DNA of 49,635 nucleotides from Candidatus Woesearchaeota archaeon. Its GTDB lineage: Archaea > Nanobdellota > Nanobdellia > Woesearchaeales > JACPBV01. Shown here one piece after another: positions 40,066 through 47,165 of the stretch. Made by a program: the position numbers and the translations under genes. Where the stretch lies: the NCBI GenBank assembly GCA_016180135.1, contig JACPBV010000013.1, positions 1-49,635 of the forward strand, in the 5' to 3' direction. The notes below the pieces were generated by a model. That model was not told where the DNA came from. It saw only the letters and a program-made list of their open reading frames with translations, and made no database searches. The stretch's first letter is position 1. Each line of letters starts with the position of its first letter.

Positions 40066-41541
40066 TTATTTCCCTTGATTCTTTCTCGTCCAGAGGAAAA
40101 ACTGCTCGTAGGCCTGGAACCGAAACATAGACACCCCAGATACAGCTGTCAAGCCAAGGCTTCTGGCATGATTTAAGAATGTTGTGTATTCCGGATTGTA
40201 GACTGTGTCAAAGGCAACTGTTCCGGAATTGCTTAATTTCCGCAGCGAGTTCAGGGATAGCGGGCTTTGCTTGATTTTAGGAAACATTCCAAGAGAAGTG
40301 CAGTTGATGATTATATCATAAGGTTTCCCGGCTGAAATCTGCATGAGCGGCAGGGGAATTCCGCCTATGTCTGCTGCAAGCTGCCTGGCTTTGGAAAATG
40401 TCCGGTTGGTGATATAGGCATGCCCGCCATGCCTGATAATCCCGTAGCATACCGCTCGTGCAGCGCCTCCTGCACCGATGATTAATGCTCTTTTTCCACG
40501 GACGGAGATGGATTCCTCCAATGCCCTTATCGCTCCGCTCCAATCAGTATTATACCCCCGGAGTTTCCCGTCCTTCCTGACGACGGTGTTTACTGCGCCG
40601 ATAGACTTTGCATGAGAGTCTATTCCGTCAAGATAGCTGATGATTTCCTCTTTGTAAGGGATAGTCACGCTCAATCCTGAAATCTTATTCCCCAGCTTGC
40701 CCATAAACTCAAAAAGATTATCAACAAGAAAGTTCACATAGATTGCATTGAGATGATGCTTCCTAAAAAGCCCGTTATGGAGCAGATACCCTTTGCTCTG
40801 CTTGACGGGATTTCCGACAAGGCCGTAGATCTTCGGGGTTGTATGCCTATGCTGATTCACACAGTAGACATCCCTAAGCAGCTTTGCTTCAATCTGCCCG
40901 GGAGCGGTTGATTTTTCTATGCTTAATGCCCCATAAGTCAGCCAGGAACCAAAAGAACAGCATAAAGCCCTGCTCGCTTCGCCAAAAGGCCCCATGCAAA
41001 ATGCGATGATCCTCACATGCTCCTTCTTTGCCCTCTCAAGAAGCTCAAGGATGACAGAGATGTCCCCAATGCTCCGGGCATAGCTGATAATCTTCAGTGC
41101 ATATGCTTTTTTCTTCCCCGCCATAAACTGCCGCTTCATCGCTGCATAAGCAGAAAAGAGCTTCTCCCGGCCAGTTCCGGAAAAGTCATGGAAAGAGACG
41201 ATGAGTTTTGTTTGGCTTTGTTCCAAAGAAGGCCTGAGCGTTTCCAAAAGTCCTGGTGAAGAAAGCTCGATATCCACAAAATCCGCATGATGGAGGATCG
41301 CTCCCCGGTAGATCTCAAGCCTTTCCTGGAAAGAGAGTTTCCTGAACCCCCCTTCAGAAAATTTCCTGGCAGTCACAATGGCCATCTTTTTTTTCCTTTC
41401 AAGCAGCCAGGCCAATTTTCTTGAGTCCGGATTTTTCATACTGTCCAGCCTCAGCTCAATGATGTCTGCAGCAGCATCTGCCTTCTCCATATCATGAAGG
41501 GCATCTGCTGCTGTTTTTCCGATGATAGGGACGCAGATCAT
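40066..41541 (-). CDS. aroDE: Bifunctional 3-dehydroquinate dehydratase / shikimate dehydrogenase
   Basis: 491 residues. Residues 1 to about 225 are a type I dehydroquinase: ELRLDS, SFHDFSGTG (catalytic His), the Schiff-base Lys in ALKIISYA, and CMGPFGEASRALC with its conserved Arg. Residues from about 235 are shikimate dehydrogenase: IYGLVGNPVKQSKG, LSVTIPYKE (catalytic Lys), GAVNTVV, the NADP loop IGAGGAARAVCYGI, and INCTSLGM. The two enzymes catalyse consecutive steps and are also fused in plants and some bacteria. ATG 41541 was chosen; longer frames run into aroB. It lies one base after the aroB stop. Confidence 0.94.
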   Translation of the reverse strand: MICVPIIGKTAADALHDMEKADAAADIIELRLDSMKNPDSRKLAWLLERKKKMAIVTARKFSEGGFRKLSFQERLEIYRGAILHHADFVDIELSSPGLLETLRPSLEQSQTKLIVSFHDFSGTGREKLFSAYAAMKRQFMAGKKKAYALKIISYARSIGDISVILELLERAKKEHVRIIAFCMGPFGEASRALCCSFGSWLTYGALSIEKSTAPGQIEAKLLRDVYCVNQHRHTTPKIYGLVGNPVKQSKGYLLHNGLFRKHHLNAIYVNFLVDNLFEFMGKLGNKISGLSVTIPYKEEIISYLDGIDSHAKSIGAVNTVVRKDGKLRGYNTDWSGAIRALEESISVRGKRALIIGAGGAARAVCYGIIRHGGHAYITNRTFSKARQLAADIGGIPLPLMQISAGKPYDIIINCTSLGMFPKIKQSPLSLNSLRKLSNSGTVAFDTVYNPEYTTFLNHARSLGLTAVSGVSMFRFQAYEQFFLWTRKNQGK

Positions 41542-41542
41542 G

Positions 41543-42652
41543 TTAATCTCCGTGCTGCGCTTCTGCAAGGCACGCCAGAATGAGCTGCTCAGGGACATTA
41601 ACCCCATAGTTCCCCCGCCCAATGCCCTCAAGAATGACAAAATTGATCTTTCCGTTGGCTGACTTTTTGTCTTTCCTCATGATAGCCAAAAGTTTCTCCA
41701 AAGGGACATCAGGCAGGATTGAAGGCAGCCCGATTTTTTCCAGAAGTTCCTGCTGGGCATCCAGATCTTTTTTCTCCAAACACCCCATCCTGTGGGAGAT
41801 GATCGCTGCAGCATGCATCCCGATGCTGACAGCCTGCCCGTGAGAATATTTTTTGTAATGGGTGATTGCCTCAAGAGCATGCCCTACCGTATGGCCGTAG
41901 TTTACCAATGCCCGTTTCCCATGCTCTTTCTCATCTTCCTGGATGATTGATGCTTTAAGCGCGCAGTTCCTTGCGACTAGCTCGGTAAGGACTGCCGGCC
42001 CCTTCCCAAAAATTCCTGAAAGGTTTTTTTTGATAAAATCAAAAATCCCCTTGTCAGCAACAAGCCCGTGCTTGGCGCATTCCGCCAACCCATTTTGCAT
42101 CTCTGTCTTCGGGAGGTCTGCCAAGAGCAGAGGGTCAATGAATACCTTTTTGGGATGATGAAACGCCCCCAGGATGTTTTTCCCCTGCCTGAGGTCAATC
42201 CCTACTTTCCCGCCGATGGAAGAATCTGCCATCGCAAGCAGGGTTGTTGGTATGTGCGCATAGTTTATTCCTCTCATGTAGGTTGCAGCCAAAAATCCGG
42301 CAAGATCGCCGATGACTCCTCCCCCTAAAGACAGGATGCACGATTTCCTGTCGTGCCCCAGCGCAAACAACTTTTCCGCAACTTCCCCATAGGTTGTGAG
42401 CCGCTTATTGTGCTCTCCCGGCTTAAGAGATATCATATCTGCCAAAATATTGAGTTTCTGGAGCTCTTCAATGAGATTACTCCCAAAAAGCTTTTCGACA
42501 AATTGGTCAGTGATGACGGCGTATCGTGCTCCCAAAGGCTCACGCTCAAGCATCGCCGGCAGCTGCTCAAGGATTCCGCAGCCGATGATGATAGGATAAG
42601 AGCTGTCAACCGTTCTTTTAAATGCGACAGTTATTTTTTCCATAGTGCTCAT
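41543..42652 (-). CDS. aroB: 3-dehydroquinate synthase
   Basis: 369 residues, bacterial/eukaryotic type. LSLGGGVIGDLAGFLAATYM, IPTTLLAMADSSIGGKVGID and the metal ligands (Glu in GLAECAKHG, His in NYGHTVGHALE, later His in YSHGQAVSIGM) are all present. It makes dehydroquinate from DAHP with NAD+. Many archaea instead use a different route with no AroB. Its ATG overlaps the stop of the histidine-phosphatase gene (ATGA). Confidence 0.95.
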   Translation of the reverse strand: MSTMEKITVAFKRTVDSSYPIIIGCGILEQLPAMLEREPLGARYAVITDQFVEKLFGSNLIEELQKLNILADMISLKPGEHNKRLTTYGEVAEKLFALGHDRKSCILSLGGGVIGDLAGFLAATYMRGINYAHIPTTLLAMADSSIGGKVGIDLRQGKNILGAFHHPKKVFIDPLLLADLPKTEMQNGLAECAKHGLVADKGIFDFIKKNLSGIFGKGPAVLTELVARNCALKASIIQEDEKEHGKRALVNYGHTVGHALEAITHYKKYSHGQAVSIGMHAAAIISHRMGCLEKKDLDAQQELLEKIGLPSILPDVPLEKLLAIMRKDKKSANGKINFVILEGIGRGNYGVNVPEQLILACLAEAQHGD

Positions 42653-43383
42653 CTCCCCCCATGCAGATGGGCAGTTGAATTGAATGATTCAACCTTAGGC
42701 TTTCCCTTCATGTAAATGATTGTTATTGACGCCGGGCTGAAAGTATCCCCCTCAACGGATTTGTCACCATCATTCATTATCGATCCCTTAAGTGCCCGCA
42801 GCGTTCCATTGTGGGCGACAATCGCAACTGCATCAGCATTTCCCTTCATGGCACTTGCTCCGCCGATCTTTCCTGATGCACTTTCTGAATCTTTCATGCT
42901 ATGCCGATTCACCAGGCGCTCCGCAAAATGTTTCAGCCGTTGTTTGACATCCGCTAAGCTCTCTCCTCCTGGAGGTCGGGTGTTAATCCTGTCTTTGCAA
43001 TAGCGGGAATAATCTTCTGAAAATTTCTGCTTTACCTCTGCAAGGGCCAGCCCTTCCCATTTCCCATAATCTCTCTCGCACAGGCAGGGTTCTTGAATAA
43101 GTGGAATGGGGGGAAGGATGGGGGAGGGGATAGGGGGGAGGGTAGAAGGAAGTGTTGAGATTTTCTCTGTAGTTTTATGGGCCTTGGCAATGATCTGCGC
43201 AGTCTGCAGCGCTCGCTTGAGAGGGCTGGAGTATATTACTTTTAACGGCTCCAGAGCCAGTGCTTTCCCGGCTTTTTCCGCCTGCTCAATTCCCTCAGGA
43301 GAAAGAGGAATATCAGACCTTCCCTGATAGAGCCCCTGCTGATTCCATTGGGTTTCTCCATGCCTGATGAGAAAAAGCTTCAT
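42649..43383 (-). CDS. Histidine phosphatase (phosphoglycerate-mutase family)
   Basis: 244 residues. [20 protein letters not shown] carries the RHG catalytic motif, [11 protein letters not shown] the second Arg, RPPGGESL is typical, and the second His is in VAHNGTL. The substrate is unclear: phosphatase or mutase. A Pro-rich insert of about 20 residues ([12 protein letters not shown]) replaces the loop near residue 85, and a second low-complexity insert lies near residue 180. It is tightly coupled to DAHP synthase upstream (four-base overlap) and to aroB downstream, so it belongs to the pathway operon. Confidence 0.85.
   Translation of the reverse strand: MKLFLIRHGETQWNQQGLYQGRSDIPLSPEGIEQAEKAGKALALEPLKVIYSSPLKRALQTAQIIAKAHKTTEKISTLPSTLPPIPSPILPPIPLIQEPCLCERDYGKWEGLALAEVKQKFSEDYSRYCKDRINTRPPGGESLADVKQRLKHFAERLVNRHSMKDSESASGKIGGASAMKGNADAVAIVAHNGTLRALKGSIMNDGDKSVEGDTFSPASITIIYMKGKPKVESFNSTAHLHGGR
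43107..43144 (+). other. Possible G-quadruplex motif in the histidine-phosphatase gene
   Basis: Five runs of three or more G on the plus strand (G6, G5, G4, G6, G3) with loops of 1-6 bases. This is the strand opposite the coding sense of the minus-strand gene, and it encodes the Pro-rich insert. Confidence 0.5.
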
Positions 43384-44438
43384 AATCTCCTTCCGACTGC
43401 TTTTGCAACAGGCTCAAGATCATGCATCAGCTTTGCAAAATTCTTTGGTGTCAAAGACTGGTCGCCGTCAGATGATGCCTCTTCGGGGTTGTTATGCACC
43501 TCAATGATAAGGCCGTCAGCCCCGCAGGCGACTGCCGCTTTAGCCATAGGGCAGACAAGATCGTATTTCCCCGTCCCATGCGAGGGATCGCAGAAAATCG
43601 GCAGATGGGTTTCTTTTTTTGCCGCCGGGACAATGTTCAGGTCAAGAGTGTTTCTCGAAAACTCGCAGAACGTCCTTATCCCCCTTTCGCAGAGGATGAC
43701 ATGATGGTTTCCTTCAGACATGATATATTCTGCAGACATAAGGAGCTCCTGGAGCGTAGCAGACAAACCCCGTTTGAGAAGCACTGGCTTGTGGATTTTC
43801 CCAACTGCCTTGAGCAGAGGGTAGTTTTGCATGTTCCTTGCCCCGATCTGAAGCACATCAGCATAGCGCGCAACTAACGCAACTTGCCCTGGCTCCATCA
43901 CTTCAGTGACGATAGGCAGGCCTGTCGCATCACGGGCCTCTGCCAAAAGCTTCAGCCCCTCTTCTCCCAATCCCTGGAAACTGTAAGGCGATGTCCTTGG
44001 CTTGAAAGCCCCGCCGCGCAGCAGCGTTGCCCCTGCTTTTTTCACTTCCCTTGCAGTTGCCATCAGCTGCTCTCTGCTTTCGACGGAGCATGGCCCTGCG
44101 ATGACCGCAACCTTATCCCCCCCTACAGAAACATTTCCTATCTGGATGATTGTGTTTTCCGGCCTGAATTCCCGTGAAACGAGCTTGTATGGCTTCATGA
44201 CAGGAATTACTTTGTCAACTGCCCTGATTGCCTCTAGCTGCTCAATATTCAAAAGAGATTCATCTCCTATTGCGCCGATGACCGTGCGCTCGATGCCCCT
44301 TGAGATATGGGGCTTTAATCCCATCTTCCGTATCTTTTCTGCAACATGCTCAATATCCTCCTCAGAGCTCTTCGCCTTCATAATCACTACCATAGTCTCC
44401 ACCGCCGGACGTTTTTTATCGATATTTTTCTGCTCCAT
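43380..44438 (-). CDS. aroF: 3-deoxy-7-phosphoheptulonate (DAHP) synthase, type I-beta
   Basis: 352 residues from ATG 44438. After a short tail comes the N-terminal ferredoxin-like regulatory domain ([20 protein letters not shown] ... [15 protein letters not shown]), as in the Thermotoga enzyme, where it mediates feedback inhibition by Tyr and Phe. The barrel has [48 protein letters not shown] and the [17 protein letters not shown] end. It joins PEP and erythrose 4-phosphate as the first step of the pathway. An in-frame GTG at 44486 is an alternative start. It is the first structural gene behind the Phe-rich leader. Confidence 0.94.
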   Translation of the reverse strand: MEQKNIDKKRPAVETMVVIMKAKSSEEDIEHVAEKIRKMGLKPHISRGIERTVIGAIGDESLLNIEQLEAIRAVDKVIPVMKPYKLVSREFRPENTIIQIGNVSVGGDKVAVIAGPCSVESREQLMATAREVKKAGATLLRGGAFKPRTSPYSFQGLGEEGLKLLAEARDATGLPIVTEVMEPGQVALVARYADVLQIGARNMQNYPLLKAVGKIHKPVLLKRGLSATLQELLMSAEYIMSEGNHHVILCERGIRTFCEFSRNTLDLNIVPAAKKETHLPIFCDPSHGTGKYDLVCPMAKAAVACGADGLIIEVHNNPEEASSDGDQSLTPKNFAKLMHDLEPVAKAVGRRL

Positions 44439-44554
44439 ATTTTTGTTCGTGTGCTGTTCTGTGGCTTTTAGCCCAAAACAACCCACCCATCATGGATTCA
44501 CTCCAGTATTGATTCACCTGAGCATAAATGCCCCCAAAAGGTAAACGACGAATG

Positions 44555-44579
44555 GTCTAAAGGAAAAATTCCTTTAGAC
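44555..44579 (-). promoter_or_regulatory. Hairpin at the leader-peptide stop (candidate attenuator stem)
   Basis: GTCTAAAGGAA-TTT-TTCCTTTAGAC on the minus strand: 11 bp with no mismatch and a three-base loop; with its flanks the loop contains T5. The TAA stop codon of the aromatic-rich ORF is inside the 5' arm. An upstream segment TTCCTTTGAC (44646-44655) resembles the 3' arm and can pair with the 5' arm instead (7 bp plus 3 bp around a bulged base). Confidence 0.7.
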
Positions 44580-44666
44580 ATAAGTAAAGCCGTAAAAGAA
44601 CTGAAAAGCCCTGAAAGTGCTGGAGAAAAAATTCCAAATGCCTAAGTCAAAGGAAAGTTGAACCAT
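44574..44666 (-). CDS. Phe-rich leader peptide of the aromatic operon
   Basis: 30 codons, ATG 44666 to TAA 44574-44576. The composition is extreme: 8 Phe (positions 6, 13, 14, 18, 21, 23, 24, 27), 2 Tyr (25, 29) and 1 Trp (11), with runs N-F-F and F-F-Y-G-F. A perfect Shine-Dalgarno AGGTGA is five bases before the ATG. A TATA box TTTATAAA is about 25 bp further upstream, so the transcript may start at or just before the ATG. No similarity to a functional protein is evident. It matches in kind the E. coli leaders pheL and pheM that control pheA and pheST by attenuation. Translation as a sensor of Phe-tRNA is the inferred job. Confidence 0.7.
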   Translation of the reverse strand: MVQLSFDLGIWNFFSSTFRAFQFFYGFTYV

Positions 44667-44688
44667 TGCTCACCTGAATTATGCCGGC

Positions 44689-44696
44689 TTTATAAA
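44689..44696 (-). promoter_or_regulatory. TATA box of the aromatic operon
   Basis: TTTATAAA on the minus strand, 23-30 bp before the leader-peptide ATG at 44666 and about 250 bp before DAHP synthase. It is the best promoter candidate for the whole aroF-pheT cluster. Confidence 0.6.
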
Positions 44697-44756
44697 CATT
44701 TCGTCAAAATAGGAAGAGGCACACCTTTTGAACCATAATCTAATGTCGCTTACTAT

Positions 44757-44803
44757 CTTAGAAAAGGACGCTATTTGCCTGATAGTTTACGTCCTTTTCT
44801 AAG
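44757..44803. terminator. 14-bp inverted repeat between the TrmB gene and the aromatic promoter
   Basis: CTTAGAAAAGGACG (44757-44770) is the exact complement of CGTCCTTTTCTAAG (44790-44803), loop 19 nt. It lies 18 bp after the stop of the minus-strand TrmB gene and 60 bp before the aromatic TATA box. It may terminate the TrmB transcript, or be a site for a regulator acting on the aromatic promoter. Confidence 0.5.
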
Positions 44804-44820
44804 AAAAGCGAAAATGCCAG

Positions 44821-45624
44821 TCATCGGACTGGCTTCATGCTCTTCCACGCAGTCTCAAAGAGCTCTTCCAAAGCTTTTGCGAAGAACGGGGTATTCACCC
44901 AGACTCCGACATCGTAGGTAGGATGCACATCAGAGTCGTTGAGGACCATGAAGATGAGCTCCTTCCCGTCGATGATGCAGAACCTTGCGCGCTGGTCGGT
45001 ATGCCTCACTTCAGCGACGCTGCTGATGTCTTTCACCGCAGCCATACACTCTTTAGTTATCGGCGCAGCAATCCTGACTTTGACACCCCGCTTCTTCACT
45101 TTCTCGAATGCGGGCTTTAGGCCTTCTATTTTCCTGACAAAGCCCTGCGAGGTGGTCATCAGTGTGACAGTGTTTTCAGCATTCCTGATCATCAGCTCAA
45201 GATGGTTGTAGAGATTGTGCCTGCCCCTGAGGCTTCCGCTAAGGTCCGAAGGCTCGACAAGCTCAACGCCCTGCGAATGCAGCGAATTAAGCTCATTCAA
45301 TACTTCTGTTGCCTTCAGCTCTTCAAGGCGCTTGATCTGGTCCTTGGCATCTTCGGTGACATTTTTCTTGACTCGCTCCAGAACTTCATTTGGTGGAACA
45401 GCCAGATATTTAATCGGCTTGCCAAGTTTCATCACGACAAATCCTTTCTTCTCTAATGTTTCAAGAACGTCATAACTCCTTGACCTCGGAACATCTGCGA
45501 TATCGCTCAGCTCGCCTGCAGTTGAAACTCCCCTGGACAGCAGCGCAGCCCAAATCTTAACCTCATAGAGGTTCAGCGAGAAATACCTTCTCAGCTTGCT
45601 TAAAAATTCTTCTTTTACAATCAT
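44821..45624 (-). CDS. TrmB-family transcriptional regulator
   Basis: 267 residues. The N-terminal winged helix (about residues 8-75) contains LNLYEVKIWAALLSRGVSTA, GELSDIADVPRSRSYDVLE and TLEKKGFVV. A coiled coil follows, then a C-terminal effector domain with RAEN-like NAENTVTLMTTSQGF and a phospholipase-D-like fold, as in TrmB relatives. These regulators respond to sugars or other small molecules. It lies directly upstream of the aromatic operon on the same strand, so it may control that operon or itself (inference). A hairpin covers its Shine-Dalgarno. Confidence 0.85.
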   Translation of the reverse strand: MIVKEEFLSKLRRYFSLNLYEVKIWAALLSRGVSTAGELSDIADVPRSRSYDVLETLEKKGFVVMKLGKPIKYLAVPPNEVLERVKKNVTEDAKDQIKRLEELKATEVLNELNSLHSQGVELVEPSDLSGSLRGRHNLYNHLELMIRNAENTVTLMTTSQGFVRKIEGLKPAFEKVKKRGVKVRIAAPITKECMAAVKDISSVAEVRHTDQRARFCIIDGKELIFMVLNDSDVHPTYDVGVWVNTPFFAKALEELFETAWKSMKPVR

Positions 45625-45633
45625 CTACGTTCA

Positions 45634-45673
45634 CCCCCTTTTTTGAGAGAACAAATGTTGCCTCTCAAAGGGG
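45634..45673 (-). promoter_or_regulatory. Hairpin masking the Shine-Dalgarno of the TrmB gene
   Basis: Minus strand: CCCCTTTGAGAG, 12-nt loop, CTCTCAAAAAAGGGG, then GTGA and the ATG. Stem: 8 bp plus 4 G-C pairs around three extra A residues. GGGGGTGA, the Shine-Dalgarno, overlaps the 3' arm. The TATA box GGTATAAAAT (about 45705-45714, minus strand) makes a leader of about 60 nt that contains the whole hairpin. Confidence 0.6.
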
Positions 45674-45896
45674 TAACCTGAAACTACTACTATTAAAATG
45701 TTACGATTTTATACCTAGTGGTAGTAATTAATCCGCACTTTGCCAGCAGTGTATAAACTAAAAAGTGGGAACAATAAACAGCATGATGGATAACTGGTAT
45801 TTAAAGATTGTGTAACAATAAGCTATAGGTTGGAGAAGGAGGCTGGAAAAGTAAGGAATCGAAACGATTAAATAATAGTTCCATTAATCAAAGAAT

Positions 45897-46787
45897 ATGA
45901 CAAGTGACGCAAGGATTTTGCAATATCTCCAAGTGTACTTTAAAACTATGCCGGCAAGGCTGGAAAAAGTTTTTGGATTGTTAACCAGAAAAAAAGTTAT
46001 AGATGAAACAATCAAGCGAAGCGGCGTTTGGGATGAAAATACAAAGAGGCAGCTTACCTCTTTGCTCGGAACCGATGGAATCATCAAAAGTGCTGAGAAA
46101 AAGAGAGAGGAAACGCTCAGGCACAACTTATTTAAGGTTATTCGTGGGCTGGAAAACTTCCAAAAGTATGCATCCAACGAAGAATTCCGGCCATTAATAG
46201 TCCAGTTTGAGCGGGAATGTAAACCCTGCCTGAGATTTATTTTTGGTACTGGTATGATGATAGATTACCTTAATAAGATAGATGAGATATTTTCAGAAGA
46301 AGCTGCTGTTCTTGAAAAAAATAGGTTTGGCACTGCTCCCGAATACATTGGGTTATTAGAGGAGGAAAAAAATGCAAGCGGAAAATGGGAAGAAATCGTT
46401 GCCGAACTTGAAGAATCAATGGAGAGCTATGGGTCCCTTGTAAAAAAATTAGGCCTGATGGTAAGAGGCATAAAGCAAAGTCTCTCTGTGGATGCCTTTG
46501 GCGCAATTAAGGATGTCGTGATGGGTTCTGGCATGATGGGTATCGGATTAGCCATTCTTGGCACAGGCGTCATGTTTATGATTTTTGGTGTTAAGTCTGT
46601 GCCTGAGCTCCAATCTGCAGGATACACAATCGTAAAAGGATTAGGGGGCCAAACTATCGTAGGAACCATGGTTGCAGTGATTGGTGCATTGGGTGCAGGC
46701 ATTGGTGCTTATCAATTTAAACAATCTTCAGTAGTTATTGCTTTGGAAAGAGTAATGGCCGGAAAATATTTTTCACCTGGTTCTTGA
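45897..46787 (+). CDS. Hypothetical protein: helical cytosolic domain plus two membrane segments
   Basis: 296 residues, not recognised. Residues 1-205 are soluble and helical, with many charged residues and no cysteine motif except an isolated pair ECKPC. Two hydrophobic segments follow (about 215-240 with MGIGLAILGTGVMFMIFGV, and 250-275). There is no signal peptide. TTAAATAAT lies about 25 bp before the ATG, so the mRNA is leaderless or nearly so. It is separate from the secreted-protein genes at 46878-49528. Confidence 0.6.
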   Translation: MTSDARILQYLQVYFKTMPARLEKVFGLLTRKKVIDETIKRSGVWDENTKRQLTSLLGTDGIIKSAEKKREETLRHNLFKVIRGLENFQKYASNEEFRPLIVQFERECKPCLRFIFGTGMMIDYLNKIDEIFSEEAAVLEKNRFGTAPEYIGLLEEEKNASGKWEEIVAELEESMESYGSLVKKLGLMVRGIKQSLSVDAFGAIKDVVMGSGMMGIGLAILGTGVMFMIFGVKSVPELQSAGYTIVKGLGGQTIVGTMVAVIGALGAGIGAYQFKQSSVVIALERVMAGKYFSPGS

Positions 46788-46877
46788 TACCCCCTGTATA
46801 GATTTCTGGAAAAGCGAAAACTGATGAAAGGTGCAAACTATTAAATAGTAAGAGTTGGAAAGGTTTAAGTAGTCTCA

Positions 46878-47165
46878 ATGAAATACAAAAACGGCCAGGG
46901 ATTGCCCCTCAATGTTATTGTAGTAGCATTGATTGTCCTTGTGGTTCTCGTTGTTATTTGGCTTATTTTCACTGGAAAGATTGGAGCATTTAGTAAAGAA
47001 GTCTCAAGGTGTGAACCTAGAGCCAAATGCATGCCCCGCAGCCAATGCTCACCAAATGGAGCAGAATGGCCTGAAGGGACAGATTCCTGCAGGGGAGCCC
47101 AGCCAACAGCAACGGGGGGCATAGTGATAAGTGCAGGTGACCCAATATGCTGTATAAAAATTTAA
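46878..47165 (+). CDS. Pilin-like small secreted protein, Cys-rich
   Basis: 95 residues. The N-terminus KNGQGLPLNVIVVALIVL, followed by a further hydrophobic run, resembles archaeal type IV pilin/class III signal sequences (basic residue and Gly, then Q-G-L-P and a hydrophobic helix). The exposed part (from about residue 40) has six cysteines in 52 residues, including a final CC, so disulfides are likely. Its end overlaps the next gene by 19 bases in another frame. A pilus subunit, a small pseudopilin or an anchored toxin-like peptide are options. Confidence 0.65.
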   Translation: MKYKNGQGLPLNVIVVALIVLVVLVVIWLIFTGKIGAFSKEVSRCEPRAKCMPRSQCSPNGAEWPEGTDSCRGAQPTATGGIVISAGDPICCIKI

